Shown here piece after piece: positions 49,535-61,792 of a DNA stretch of 64,000 nt. Under the pieces are notes generated by a model. It saw only the letters and a program-made list of their open reading frames with translations. It was not told the origin of the DNA and searched no databases. The stretch's first letter is position 1. The number at the start of each line of letters is the position of its first letter. Source of the stretch: Tilletiaria anomala UBC 951 (taxonomy: Eukaryota > Basidiomycota > Exobasidiomycetes > Georgefischeriales > Tilletiariaceae); the NCBI RefSeq assembly GCF_000711695.1, contig NW_013546992.1, positions 62,001 through 126,000 of the forward strand. Reading direction: 5' to 3'. The position numbers and the translations under genes are program-made.

Positions 49535-52495
49535 ATGTCTGTCGCGTCCACCCTATCTGCCGCACATGAACAAGCCCTCCAAGCTGGCCTCCTGCCTCCT
49601 TGGCATCCCCCTTCGCCGTCGGACTCACCTTCTCCCTCGTTCTCGCTCTCAACCGAGCGAAACAGCGTCATTGGCAGCAGTCGCAGTAGCAGCAGCCAAG
49701 CCAGTGCCAACAAGGTCGTTGCAACCTTCAACTCGCACATGGGCGCTGTCCCCACTGGCAAGAGGCAAGCACCGCCGCCGCCGCTCGACCTCTCCCACCC
49801 GCTGCATCATACCAACAGCAGTTCAGCGGCACCGCAAGCGAGGCGCGGCTACTGCTTCTGCGGCAATCTGATTCCATCTGCGCGAGCGCGAACAAGCGCC
49901 GGCACCAGCGACATGCAGCGGCACGGTAGCATCGATAGCACGCCCGACTCGGCGTACAGCCACGGCAGCACCAGCACCAGTAGCGACGACACGGCGCCCC
50001 GGACACCGGCGGACGCGCTGCCTACCGTCGCGTTGGCGACTTCGAAGCATTTGCACTCCAACAAGCACATGCGCGCTTTGCAGCTGCAGCAGTACGAGCA
50101 GGCCTCGCTCGAAAACGCCATCGAGCAAGACGAAGAGGAACACGAAGTGGTAGAGGCAGATGAGGGAGAGGAGGAGGAAGATGACGAAGAGTCGCGCATT
50201 TACTGCTCATCAGCATGTGCACGCTCCGATGCGCTCTCCGCTCTGCTCGGTGGCCAAGAGCCTGCGGCTGCGCCGGTTTGTGCCTTCATCAGCGCTGCTT
50301 CGAAGGCATTCTCGATCAGCACGGTGCCCGTCACACCCACCTCGCCACCACCGTCCTTCGCAGCATCACTCACACAGTCGAAAGGCCAGCAGCAGCAGAA
50401 GCAGATGAAGAAGACGGCGTGCCCAGGCGCGCCGGCGCGTACGCGTGCCCTCCCGGCGGCGGTTCCCTCGGCCACGGCAGCTGTACCTGCATCAGGAAGT
50501 CATGAAAGAAAACAAGCGGCTGCCAACATGCTCTCCAAACTCTCGCGCTCCGCCTCGTCTTCAGTAGCGGACGCGTCGATGCCCCGGCCGTTGCAGAGAA
50601 CGAGAACAGGGGCGATGGCGGCTGCAGGGGCAGTAGAAGCAGAAGCCCAAAGCGGCGACGGCAGCAGTGGCGTCAAGGAGATGAGCGATGTCGAGCAGCA
50701 GCGCCGCGAGCGTATCCTACAACGCGCCAGTCGCACGATCCAGGATCGGTACCCGCTCCTGATCAATTGTCTGCAGCTTCACGAGCAGTTGCTGCCTTCT
50801 TCCTCTCTTTCTGCTACAGCTGCTGCTGCTCCCGAAGCTGCATCAGCTCAGCTGGCGGCGCCCAGCGCTGAGCGTGTGCACGCTCCTGGACATGTCGCTG
50901 AGTCCCCGTGGGAAGCTACAGGCGTAGTGGCTGCGAGGAGCGCTGGCAATAGGGCGGACGACGCGGAGCAGCAGCATGACAAGCCCGCACATGCGCACCG
51001 GTTCGGCAGCTCACATTACCGCCGGATGGAGGCGCTCGCGTCATACGCGTCGCAGCTGCATGACATCATCGGCTCCGTATACGCCTCGGAGGAGGATGTG
51101 GACTGCCAGCAACCACAACAGCCGTGGCCGCAGTGCGAGGGCAAGCAGAAGGCAGCGGAAAAGGAGCACGGCCGCAGCGCGCGTCCTGACTCGCCCGCGC
51201 TCAAAACGTTCTCCTTTGGCTGCAATGCCGGTCGCGCTTTTGAAGATGAAACTCATCTCGCCGACAGCGTGCCGACGGTGAAAATGGCAAGAAGGACCTC
51301 TTCGCGCAAGGTCAGCCATGTGCCTATGGAATCGACCTCGTCGCAGTCCTCTAACTCCACGCAGCAGTCGGACGTCAGCGACGCCAGCGCCTACAGCGCC
51401 AGCACAGCGGGCACGAGCGTCGACCTACAGCACCACCTCCGGTCTCAGCCGCATCAAGGCGAGGCGCAAGACTACCGCCCTTCGCGCCACTCGCTCGAAG
51501 AGAGCAAGTTGGAGCTCGAGCGCGAAGCCAGGCTGCGCAAGGAGCTGCAATCCTTGGATCACGAGCTCAAGAAGACTTTTGACGCTTTTGGTGAGTTGCG
51601 CAAGCGGGGGGCAGCGCTGAACGCGTGCACTTGAAGCTATGGAGAGATTCTTACCGGTCGTTGCCGCTTTTGCCATCTCCTAGAATTTGACGAGCACCGC
51701 TCATCCGATGAGGATGACGAGCGGACATGCGGACCGTACACATCGCCGCTCGGCTGGGGTCTTGCAGATAGCCTGCTGACCCATTTGCCATCCAGCGCCG
51801 ACTGGAAGCACACCACCTTTGCGTTGCAGCAGCAAGCAGTGCAGCAACAACAGATCCGGCACTCGCGCTCCATGGGTAACCTCCTCGGTCTGCAGCTCGG
51901 CTCTCCCGCGCCCGATGCGCGCGCCTCCATGGCCGCTTTTCCCGAGCACCATCAGCAGCAGCTTCTCCGGCGCAGCGAAAGCGTTCGGTGCAGCAAGCGC
52001 ATCTCCACAGCGCAGAGGCTTGACCTGCTCGCTACGCCGCCTGCACCCGTGCAGAAACAAAAGGAGGAGTATGAATCTCAGCAACAGGCGCAGCCGCGGC
52101 TGGCAGAGGGTAGTCTTTCGGAGAGGCGCGACACTTTCATTCCCACATATCCCGTCTCGCGTAAGGCACGGCAGCCGGTGTCATTTGCGCTACCGGCAGC
52201 AACAGCAGCGGCAGCACCTGCAGCCAGCGCCTCACACACCATCTTCTCAGCAAACCCCATCAGCGCCGCACAAAATAGCAACAACAACAGCAACAGCGTC
52301 CAATTCCCTCTCCGGGCCTCTCGAAGCATGTCCAGCCTCAAAGGCGGGCTGGGCCGCCTCGGTCGCAGGCCCGCGCCAGCCTCCCGGCAAGACGAGGAGC
52401 TTCAAGCGCTCCGCCTCGTTCAACGTCTCGATACCGTTTTCAAATCCAGCTGGGGCCAGATTCGCGGCGTCCTCGGCATGCAGCAGAATGCCTGA
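49535..52495 (+). CDS. Ser-rich protein with CxC...CxxxC putative zinc motif
   Basis: Exons 49535-51590 and 51684-52495 give 955 residues (phase 1 intron, GTGAGT donor, ATCTCCTAG acceptor). Most of it is low complexity with Gln and acidic runs (EEEHEVVEADEGEEEEDDEE). Two short Cys-bearing stretches look conserved and paired: RRGYCFCGNLIPSA near residue 106 and SRIYCSSACARSDALSALLG near residue 222. Together they give CxC and CxxxC, a plausible four-Cys zinc knuckle interrupted by a 110-residue loop; I recall similar Cys pairs in uncharacterised basidiomycete proteins. A second region near residues 660-720 has a charged coiled coil followed across the intron by DAFEFDEHRSSDEDDERTCG and SPLGWGLADSLL. 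The C-terminal end has an amphipathic helix (LQALRLVQRLDTVFKSSWGQ). Function unknown. Confidence 0.68.
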
Positions 52496-52727
52496 TTGGA
52501 CCCGGCCGATGCTACCTCTCCGAGCTTCAAGAACATCTGTGCTAGCACGACTCCCTGTATTCGTACTTGAATTGTATTTGTATTGTAAAGGACGATCATC
52601 ACACCCACAGAACGTGAGAAACCGTGCGTCAAATCGGGAATCCGAAATATCTGAATTCTGAGTGGTATCAATCAGGCTTGTGGTATGGTACTTTACAGGG
52701 TGGGGTATATGAAGATCGTGCGAGTTG

Positions 52728-55700
52728 TTAGTCGATGTATTCTATCCGTCCAAATTGCCCAGCTTTGGGCGCAGGCGTGGCCGGCGGCATGCTGTGCCTT
52801 GGCCGCTGCGGAGGCCTATCTTGTTGCTGTTGGTGGGGCTGTGAGCGACCACTCCGGGTCGGCTCGCCAGTGTAGCGGTTGTGCATCTGGTTCGAGTGCT
52901 GCAAGCCTTGCGTCCGTTGCGATGGCGCGTGGGGCAATGCAGGCGGCCGGTGATATGCCGATGGGGTCGGCATAGATGCCTGCCGTGATGTTCGGATGCT
53001 AGGATGCGCGTATGCAGCTTGCGGAGACGGCACGCCGCGGTGCAGACTCGAGCCCTGCATCGGCGAGAGCGGTTGGCCATAGCACGGCTGCGATGGCGAT
53101 GTCGGCTTCATACGCATCTGCATTTGCTGTTGTTGCAAGTGGTGATGCGGTAGTGCGGAGGCCTGTGCAAGCGCACGGGGTGTGACAATGCTGCCTACGG
53201 CAAAAGCGGAACCGCCCGCTGCCTGCACACAAGAGAGGTGAGGATGCTTTGGCCCGCTGGTCGCCTTCGTCGACGCTATCACGCGGGCTGATTTGGGTGA
53301 CTCTTCAGGAGTGGCATCGGCTTCCAACGCATGCGCACCGGCCGCGAATGGATCCTCGTCAGCTACCTGCTGACCCATCTGCGAAGGAGCGGGAATATCG
53401 GTCGTGGTGTTGTACCGATCTTTATCCTTGCCTTTGCGCTTCTGAGGCTCGGCCGCCTGCACTTTGACATTCGGTGCCGGAGGGGCGCTTGTTCGCCGGG
53501 CCCGGCCTGTCTCCGTATGGTTCAGCATGTGATGCGGCGCCTTCCCTGCACTCTCGCCACCGGGCCGCGGTTGTACAGATGGCAGCGCACGCTCCTGCAC
53601 CGATGTCCGCTGTGACTGCTGTTCATGAGTACCGCGCAGCTGCGACTGCGAGCTAGAGCGAGCCCTTGGCTGTGATAGCTCGCTCTGCCTCTGGTCGATG
53701 GGCATGCTGGACGGGATGACAGCAGCCTGGCCGCACCACTGCTCGATTCTGCTAATGTGCGGTGGCACGCTGCGCGAAGGAGGCGACGCAGCGGTGTTTT
53801 GCGAACGAAGGTCGAGGCTGGGGCGCGATTGTGGAACATGCTGTGCCTGCGCATGGGGAACCTCGACCGCCAACTTTGGCAGCATAGACGGTGCAATGGG
53901 AAGTGATGTGGATGCTACTGCCGGTTTTGAAGAAGCAGGAGTTGATGAGCCCGAGAGTGAGCCGGGCATGACGAGGTTGATCTTCATGCCTTTGGGCCCA
54001 ACTGCAGTGCCTTGGGACGGCTGCCATGACTTGGCACCCCAGCCGATGCGGTCGCCAGCTACACTGGAAGCGGCCTTTGCAGCCAAAGCCTCCTTTTGCA
54101 TCTCGCGCGGTGTGTCTTGAGGCGCCCATCGAATCGAGCCTACCCCGACCGCGCTCGGTTCAGTTGGGACGTGAGGCAGCTGAGTAGGTTGAGCCGCTGG
54201 AGCAGCACCAGCACCGGTATTAGCGATAGTGGCTCTGGCTTCACTCATGGCGAAACGCTCGATAGGCCCGCCTTGCGAAGCGGAAGTGCTTGTGTAAGCG
54301 CACAAGCTTGCCACTTTAGACGATTGCACCGCTAGCGAGTCGTTCCGGTGCAAAGCGACGGTGGACTGTACGTGCTGAAGTGCAGCTGACGACGAGACCT
54401 GCACGGAGACAGGTATGGGTACAGCCCGCGAAACTGGAAGTGGCATGAAATACGGCGCCTGCTCTGGCTTCTCTTCGCTTGCTGCTCGTACACCTGTGCC
54501 GCCAAACCCGCTCCCCACGCCGGCTCGGCCCGCACGCACAGAAGGCTTCTCGCCTCGCGCTGCTGTGGCCATGAGCGCGTCGAGCGGCGACTCGAATGCA
54601 AAGCGTGACGGGTCCGCCACGAAGCCCTCTTTGCTCCGTGCGTTCGGCAACGGATGCTCGCTCGCCTCGTCGACCTCTTCTTCCTCCTGGATGATTGGGA
54701 CCTTTTCAGCCGCCGCATCATCCATGGCGTCTTTGTCCTGCGTGCCGCCCTCCCCGCCCCACGAGCCAGAAAGGCGATCGCGCAAGCTGCGCCACCAGCT
54801 GCGCTCCCTCTTGTGCCCATCTCCCTCATCCTTCTCGTCATTCCTTGAGTGGCGTTGTTCATCCTTCTTCCCTTTCCGGATATCGTACACCTCGCTCCAC
54901 AGGCTATGGGCACGCCAGTCATCCTCGAGCTGCGGGTCGGCCGGTCCCAACTCGCCATCAAAGACCGGAGGCCTGTGGAAGAGCGTAAGCTCAGGATGCT
55001 GTTTTTGCCTATTGGACTCGGGGTTTAGCAGCGCGTCAAGTTTGCTAATGCGCGCTGCGTATTCAAGTAGCCCATCTTCTTCGTCCCCCTCTCCTTCTCC
55101 CCCTGGTCCCTCTGGTGGTCCAAGAGCCTCGAGTTTGACGAGCGGAGAGTCAGAAGCGTTGGTGAGCATCTTGCCGCTCTTGTTCTTGCCACTTCTACTA
55201 TCTGCCTTGGTGGCCATTTTATTGCAACCAACAGGAATGGAGCGTGCGCCGAGCTTTTCGATATCCAAGTCGCCGACGTTCGTCTCGTCGTTGCCATGAG
55301 CTCCGTCGTCCCCTTGCCCCTCCTTCTCGCTGCCCTTCTTCCAAAACGCTGGTAACGTCTCGCGCTCGTGCTCGATCTGTCTCAGCAGCTCCTCGTCGCG
55401 TCCGCGTCCCATTGCCTCCTGCAAGATCTTGTACTTTTGCGCGCGCACATCCTCCACGTACGAGTAGGTGCGCCCCTGTGCCTTGTGTGTGAGGTAGATC
55501 GTAGAGTCCTTCATCTCAAAGAACCAGTCCCTGAAATCGAGCACGTTACATAGTGCACGCCAACGACTCGTCGTGCGCTTCTGGTCGGCTGGTCGGTAGA
55601 CGCGGTAGTTGAAGGCTTTGATGTGCAAGAAGGCAAAGATAACCATCTCAAATGTCTCGAGCAGGGCATTGATGCCGACTTGGACCTCGGTTGCGGAAAA

Positions 55701-56644
55701 GTACTGCGAGGGCTTGATCACTTTGAAGAAGACGAGGATGGAGAGCAACGAGTCCTGCCAGAAGGTCAGAAAGACGGTAGACCTGTCAGAGGGACACGGA
55801 GCACTGTCAGCCTTCCTAAATGAAATGATCAAGCTCGCTCTCCGCGCGACTTACTTCACGGCAAGGAATTTGAGAACTGGCTGATACGGTGCCAATTCCT
55901 TCTTGAGCGGCATGTAAAACTGCAGAATGCAGAACATGGCCACAGAGACGGAGATGGAGATGGCGGCGCTGATCCACACGTGTCCGAACCAAGGCATAAA
56001 ACTGTTGAGGCAATACAGACCAAAGTACTGCAGGCCCACAGCTGCGAGTGTGCAGACGGGCCGGATGACGGCGTACTGCAGGATGCAGATCTTCATTACC
56101 CACAGAAAGCCCAGACCTGTTTTTGGCTTGGCTTTGAGCCATCCCATGGGCCACATCCACTTCTTGAGCTTGACCTGCTTGAAGACGGCATGCTGTTCTG
56201 CGCGCGTGTCACCGAGGTACTGCAGGAAGAGGTAGAAGAAACTGGTGATGACGACTGCCTCGTAGCAGTCGCGGATGGTCTGATAGTAGATCGCCTCCTG
56301 ATAGAACAGGTAGCTGAAGCACGAGACGATGGCGTAGATGGGTACCATAAAAAGCATGCGCACAATGTGCCGCTGCTGTAGCGGACACGTGTAGTACGTG
56401 AGGTGTTTGAAGATGAGCCAAAAGGAGGCGAATGTGGCCACCAGTGTGAAGAAAATGGTGACGAGCCAGCCGACATCATGGGCTGCCACACACAGAGATT
56501 GTGAGTCACTGTACGTTGTTACGAGCGAGAAAGGTGTGCATTCAGCTGAAGAGACTCACCTTTGAAGTTGATGTTCCCATTACTGATGAAAGGGACCGGG
56601 TCCTTGGGCATGACCGGGTCCGCCGGACAGGTAAAGTTGACCAT
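52728..56644 (-). CDS. DUF300/TMEM184 membrane protein with very long C-terminal tail
   Basis: Exons 56644-56560, 56482-55855 and 55782-52728 give 1255 residues; phases 1 and 2 agree at both introns. It starts MVNFTCPADPVMPKDP and has about seven membrane segments in residues 30-330. These include VGWLVTIFFTLVATFASFWL, MLFMVPIYAIVSCFSYLFYQ and STVFLTFWQDSLLSILVFFK. YQEAIYYQTIRDCYEAVVIT and the later NALLETFEMVIFAFLHIKAF are typical of the TMEM184/OSTalpha (DUF300) family. Relatives are thought to act as organic solute transporters or in vacuolar/endosomal membranes. Residues after ~400 form an 850-residue low-complexity, charged then Pro/Gln/His-rich tail; many fungal members are only about 400-600 residues long. 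The Met start with a short extracellular N-terminus is well supported. Confidence 0.85.
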
Positions 56645-57713
56645 ATTGGATAGTGTTGTGATGCCCTGGTCCCTCTGCTCTTACCTCCTTTCTCCCAGGT
56701 GAACCTCTAAGCAAGCCGAGCTTGCGCTGGTCGCTTGTCACGGTTCGTGATTTCGTTCGATTGGCTCATTCGTGCGCGTCACAAAGATGTCTCGTCGCGT
56801 CACGTCGAGTGTCGTGGTTTGGGATCGTGTCTTCGTGGTTGGTCGTGTCATGAGAGAATCGTAATACGGGCTCGTCGTTAGCGCCTTCAGCCTTGTCATC
56901 AGGGTATGGAAGAGATAAAGATGGATGCAGCTTGCGGCATACTGTCGGATGGCAAGATGGTCGCACCAGTGTGAGGCTCGCCTCTTCGACGCAACGGCTC
57001 TCCTGTCGCTAAGAAGAGCGAGGCTCTGCGCGATCGAGGTTATCACAGACCAATGCACTCATATAGAGCGGACGTGATGGAGAGTGTGTCTCTGGCACCT
57101 GCGTCGGATATAGATGCAGCAAGCAGCTGGCAAGGACTACTATGCTCACCTCCCTGTCACGTTCAGCAGGCCATCGACAAACGAGCCCCTATAAATTTGG
57201 AGATCGATGCCCTCCGCGGAGTTTCCGAGCAACATCGGCCCTGTTATATATGAGACAACTTTCTGGGTCTAAACTCGTTGCACGCGTCTCACTCAATCGG
57301 CAAAAGCGCTCGCACCTCTTAAACTTCTTGCTTTGTGCTTATCGCTCTTAGCATAAAAAGAAAGTAGTCGAAGCTTCCGGCTCTCATAGTCAGGGCCATT
57401 TCCCATTTCGAATCAATGTTCGAACAACACTTCGCATCGGACGCCAACCGATGGAAGGGTCACTTCTATGCACTTTGGGAAGGCTGCAAGTGCCTGACCG
57501 GCAACATAATGCTACCACTTGCCCACTGGTGTCACTACGGGATCCCGGGCAGCGTTCGTCGCACAGAATGCTGGCTTTGAGCAGGGAAAGACCAGCTCAC
57601 CGTAGTGTTTCGATCGAGCGTAGTGTTGGGCTCTCCGCGTCTGGTGATTTGTGCTACATGTGTCGATGAAATGACAAGTTGGCCCTATAAGGGAACCCGC
57701 AGTTGCGGCTGGA
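56645..57713. other. Intergenic region
   Basis: This lies between the start of the DUF300 gene and the end of the malate/tartrate dehydrogenase gene. It contains several in-frame stops in all six frames and no recognisable gene. The C-terminal misreading of the dehydrogenase frame extends to 57512 but is not considered coding. Confidence 0.35.
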
Positions 57714-59026
57714 TCATTGGCCACTGACCAATGCATCCTCGATCGCCTTGGCAAACGCCTTGGTATTCCCCTTGCGGCCCATATCTGGCGTGATCTGCGC
57801 CGCTCTCCGCGCCCGAGCACGCGCTCGATGGCCGCGAGGATTGCGTCGGCCGCCTGCGCCTCAACCAGGTGGCGTAGCATCATGCTGCCCGCCCAGATCA
57901 TCCCGACCGGGTTGGCGATCCCTTGGCCCATGATGTCCGACGCGCTGCCATGTGCCGGTTCGAACAGGCGCGGCCCTGCGCCCGTCGGGTCGATGTTCCC
58001 GCTCGGCGCGATGCCGATCGTACCCGTCACCGCTGGACCGAGGTCAGATTGGATGTCGCCAAGCAGGTTTGAGCCGACGACGACATCAAAGAACGTCGGA
58101 CGTTGGACAAAGTGAGCAGTCAGGATGTCGATCTAGGGATCATGGACGGAGAGTAGTGTTTCAGCAGCTGGAAGGGTATAATCCAGCTCAGTGGCTTTTC
58201 AACTGCTCCGAACTCACGTGAAACTTGTCCACCTTGACTTCCGGATACTCCTTGCCCATCTCTTCGACCCGCTCATCCCAGTACGGCATCGTGACGCTGA
58301 TCCCATTGCTCTTTGTGGCGCTCGTGAGATGCTTCGCGGGCCGACTCCGCGCAAGCTCGAACGCGTAGCGCAAGATGCGGTCGACACCTTGTCGCGTCAT
58401 GACTGTCTGTTGTGCGACTAGTTCGCGATCGGTGCCGTGGACGATTCGCCCGCCGATCTCGCTATACTCGCCCTCGGTGTTTTCACGGACGATCCAAAAG
58501 TCAATCGGGCCTGGATTCGCGAGTGAAGATGGTACACCGGGGATCAGCTTGCTTGGGCGAAGGATGACGTATCTGTCGGGTAAGAGAATGGAAAAATGAG
58601 CATTTCTGACGGACTTCCCCCCCCCCGCCCGTGGAGTTGGGTACAGCGCCACAGGAATATGCACTGGTCAAACTGCCGTCGGAAGAGCAGCAGGTTACCC
58701 CAGAGACTGACATGGTCTGGCACCCGTTTGGGATCTCCGACAGCACCAAAGTAGATGCAATCGAACTTACGCAGCGTCTCGACCCAGTCATCGGGCAGCA
58801 TCTTGCCGTGGCTTTCATAGTAGTCGCACGACGCAAAGTCGAACTCGGTCAGCTGCAGATCGCAGCTGAACTTGTTTGCGGCCGCTTGCAGGATCGAGAT
58901 GGCCGGCGGCATTACCTCCTTGCCAATACCGTCTCCGGGGATGACGGCGATCTTGTACGGGGAGCGAAAGATGTGCTTCACGGGCGTCGCACCATTGGTG
59001 GACGCCGATGTCGATGTCGTCGGCAT
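57714..59026 (-). CDS. D-malate/tartrate dehydrogenase (DmlA type), apparent frameshift
   Basis: Exons 59026-58665, 58572-58218 and 58132-57714 encode about 378 residues; introns have GTGCAT and GTGAGT donors. The protein follows bacterial DmlA/YeaU closely: KIAVIPGDGIGKEVMP, FDFASCDYYESHGKMLPDDW, YFGAVGDPKRVPDHVSLWG, DFWIVRENTEGEYSEIGGR, HLTSATKSNGISVTMPYWDE and FDVVVGSNLLGDIQSDLGPA. These belong to the NAD-dependent isopropylmalate-dehydrogenase superfamily that oxidises and decarboxylates D-malate or tartrate. Near 57797-57807 the frame slips by one base: the upstream frame reads ERVLGRGERRR, while QITPDMGRKGNTKAFAKAIE, the expected conserved end, lies in the next frame with a stop at 57714-57716. 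This is either a sequencing error or a real lesion removing the last ~40 residues. Start at the Met in SATMPTTSTS is likely; upstream is open but lacks ATG. Confidence 0.85.
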
Positions 59027-59985
59027 CGTTGCAGAGGCAGAGCTGGCGGCGGGCCAACCTGGTTGGCCCGAGGCTTTGGCCGAAATTCGCTTTCCTTGCA
59101 CAGTACAAGTCCGATTTTGAATATGACGAAGAGGTCTCGAGATGACGGTTCATGGTTGGCAGTCAGAAGGGGTGGGACGGACCTTGCACTCTGGACTGGT
59201 GGAGCGAGACTATGATGAGTAAGGCCTTTCAGATGATATGTCTGCGTGGGGGGTGGGTGCGGGGAAGAAAGCTCGGGTGGGGTGGTGGGGAGTGTTGAGG
59301 AGACGGCGGACCAGTTGATTTGCAAAGACTTTCCCCCATCTCTCGGCCGAGCCCCATCCTTCAATTTGGTTCGGATCAGAGAGGGTCGAGGTGCGGATGT
59401 GCGATGACGTCCGCTCCACACGTGTCCCCCCGAAGGGGAGGGGTTGACGTGTTTTTTGACTGCATTGGTCGGGCACTGGAGCAGTTTCTGGTCGCACCTA
59501 GTTCACCGCCTGCCAATCAGCACATGTCACAGTGATCAGCGACATTTGAAAAGTGAAGCACTGCTTTGCTTGGGAGGGATGAATATGTATATGGAGGCAA
59601 TTCACCAGAATCGACTCCCGGCGTAGCATCCGGCTTGGTGCTGCCGATTGGTGGTTAAGAGCAGCGAGAACAATAGCACCCGTGGCCCCAGGCTGAAAGG
59701 CAGCCATCGTCAAGCGCCACTACCGCCTCACCCAGACCATCCAACATAGTCTTCGACACGTGGCGCAACTTTGCGGCTACATTCCGGTTGCGATTTACAT
59801 TGAAGCCTTGTTAATCCAACGTTGTACCAGGCAGTGATCCTCAGCCGACAATTTCCTGTTGTTTAACGGTACTCTTTTGCTTCAAGCGAGGGTGTTGGCA
59901 TCGGAAACCGGCGTGTCTGCGAGTCGCTCGTTCCTGTTCGGAACATCTTGTATGAGGCGCATTATAGACCACAAGCACAGAAACC
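59027..59985. promoter_or_regulatory. Divergent promoter region
   Basis: This lies between the divergent dehydrogenase and Mit_KHE1 genes. Small open frames only. A purine-rich stretch (GGGGGGTGGGTGCGGGG-like, about 59248-59290) lies near the dehydrogenase end. No further gene is supported. Confidence 0.4.
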
Positions 59986-61282
59986 ATGGCAGCAAAGAAC
60001 ACAGCCGCAAAAGCAGCAAATGCGGCTGTTGCTGCCGCCACCAGCAGCAGTAGCGGCAGCAACGGCAACACCAGCATGAGGCTCCTTGCCATCCCATTGG
60101 CCAGGGCGAAAGCCGGCGCGCATCCCATTGTCACCTATGTCGCACAACGCGCCGCCGCCCATCCTGCGTCCTCCTCCTCCTCCGCCACCTCATCTTCCAG
60201 CTTTGACCCGCAAGGGGAGACGAAGACGCCCCTCGCGACACGCCTGCTGACTCGCGCCTCGAACTTCTGGATGGACCTCGGCAAGCCCGGTGCCAAGAGC
60301 ACCTTCGACTGGAAGCGGCGGACGTACAATGTGGGCGAGAAGCTCATGGATCGGATCGACTACACAGAGTGGAGCCTCAAGGCGATCGACCCGGCGCTGG
60401 GTCCAGAGATCAAGAGGAGCAAAAGCGCAGAAGGGCATCAAGAGGGAGAGGGAATGCGTGCTGCAACTGGCGATGCTGGAAGCCTGGCCAAAGAGCATGG
60501 CATAGTGTCAGGCCAAGGGGATGTGAGCGTAAGAATTGTGTTCATCACTCAGACCTGGTTCTCACTCTGACATTGAACCCCCGCAGATACCGCTGCTCTA
60601 CCCATCCACACTCCCCAGCGGCGACTTTCGCGTATCACCGACGGTGCTGCTCGGCTCGCTGCGCAACCTTGTATCGCACCGAACGCCTCATCACCGGCAG
60701 CGGCTGATCTACTGCGTCGTCGGTATGCCTTTCACCATTCCGTTTGCACTAGTTCCCGTCATCCCGAACTTGCCCTTCTTCTACCTCTGCTGGCGCGCGT
60801 ACAGCCACTGGAAGGCGTGGAAGGCGAGCGAGTACCTCCAGGGCATGATTGCCCTCGGGCGCATCAAGGCTGTGCAGAGTAAGGATCTCGAGGATATGCT
60901 GGCCGCTGCTGCTCCCCTTTCTAAAGGAGAGCAAGACGCCAAGCCTGTATCCTCGACACTAGATGGAGCAGCATCACCCGAATCATCGAAAGCCCCACCG
61001 GAACCGGAGCCGGAAGACGAGCGGATGATATTGCAGCCGCATCACATCGACTTGCTCAACAAGCGCTTCGATCTCGACCGCCAGTCTATCGTCGATCTGC
61101 GCCGCGCACGCATGCAGGCGCAGGCGCAGCTGCAGGTGCAAGTGCAGGCACAGGTACAGGCTGACGAGCAGGAGCAGGAGCAACAGCAGCAGACGAAGTG
61201 CGGCGTGCTGCACGAGCTGCAGCGCGTAGCGCAGCTCGCCGACAAGGAGCAACAGGAGCAGCAAGGACGAAATAATGGGTGA
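59986..61282 (+). CDS. Mitochondrial K+/H+ exchange-related protein (Mit_KHE1)
   Basis: Exons 59986-60522 and 60587-61282 give 410 residues (phase 0 intron, GTGAGC donor, CCCCCGCAG acceptor). The conserved blocks of the Mit_KHE1 family (yeast YDL183C) are present in order: MRLLAIPLARAKAGAHPIVT, then FWMDLGKPGAKSTFDWKRRT and KLMDRIDYTEWSLKAIDPAL. These are followed by IPLLYPSTLPSGDFRV, LRNLVSHRTPHHRQRLIYCV and NLPFFYLCWRAYSHWKAWKA. Two hydrophobic segments near residues 225-255 would cross the inner membrane. The family is linked to K+/H+ exchange and volume control in mitochondria. The Ala/Ser-rich N-terminus is likely part of the targeting signal. The C-terminal 60 residues are a Gln-rich coil (QAQAQLQVQVQAQVQADEQE), probably from repeat expansion. 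Confidence 0.88.
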
Positions 61283-61792
61283 TAGTGTATGGGAGCGGTT
61301 CGTGCTCCCTGGCATTGCAAATGTACCCATGAGGAATTGGAAGATTCACGGGATGCCACCCGCAGCAAACTTCTCGGGGTTTCTCGTGCTATGAGGCGCC
61401 GGCGCATCGATTTTCGTGTCGACCATACGCAGTGTTGAGCGCTAGTCAGCGTGGGGGCGTCAGGTGTTAGCGCGATGGTAATGTTATGCGAGCGAGGCAA
61501 TTAGAATGGCACTACGCTGAAAGTGATCACAGCTATGATACAGCAAATTTGGGTTCAACATGAAAAGGAAAGATATAGAACATGCGCGACTGAGTGTGTA
61601 TCGATTGTCCACGCTGCTGCTATTGGTGGCAGTGGTACAAGGTGGGATCGTGTCTGTCCCGATGGGTCATTATTAGCCGCATCGAGGACGCCTTCTGGCG
61701 GATCAGAAGGGAGCCGGCGACAATCAAAAGTCGAGAAAGAAGAATCCATGCAGTGCAAGTCCAATGTGTCCTGAGAGGAGAAGAGCGCGATG
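61283..61792. other. Intergenic region between convergent genes
   Basis: Short 3' region shared by the Mit_KHE1 and HSF-domain genes. No gene is seen. Confidence 0.4.

Noticed and set aside
57512-57796. The read-through C-terminus of the malate/tartrate dehydrogenase as a real extension
   Set aside because: The conserved C-terminal block exists in the neighbouring frame over the same DNA, so the read-through sequence is best explained by a one-base slip.
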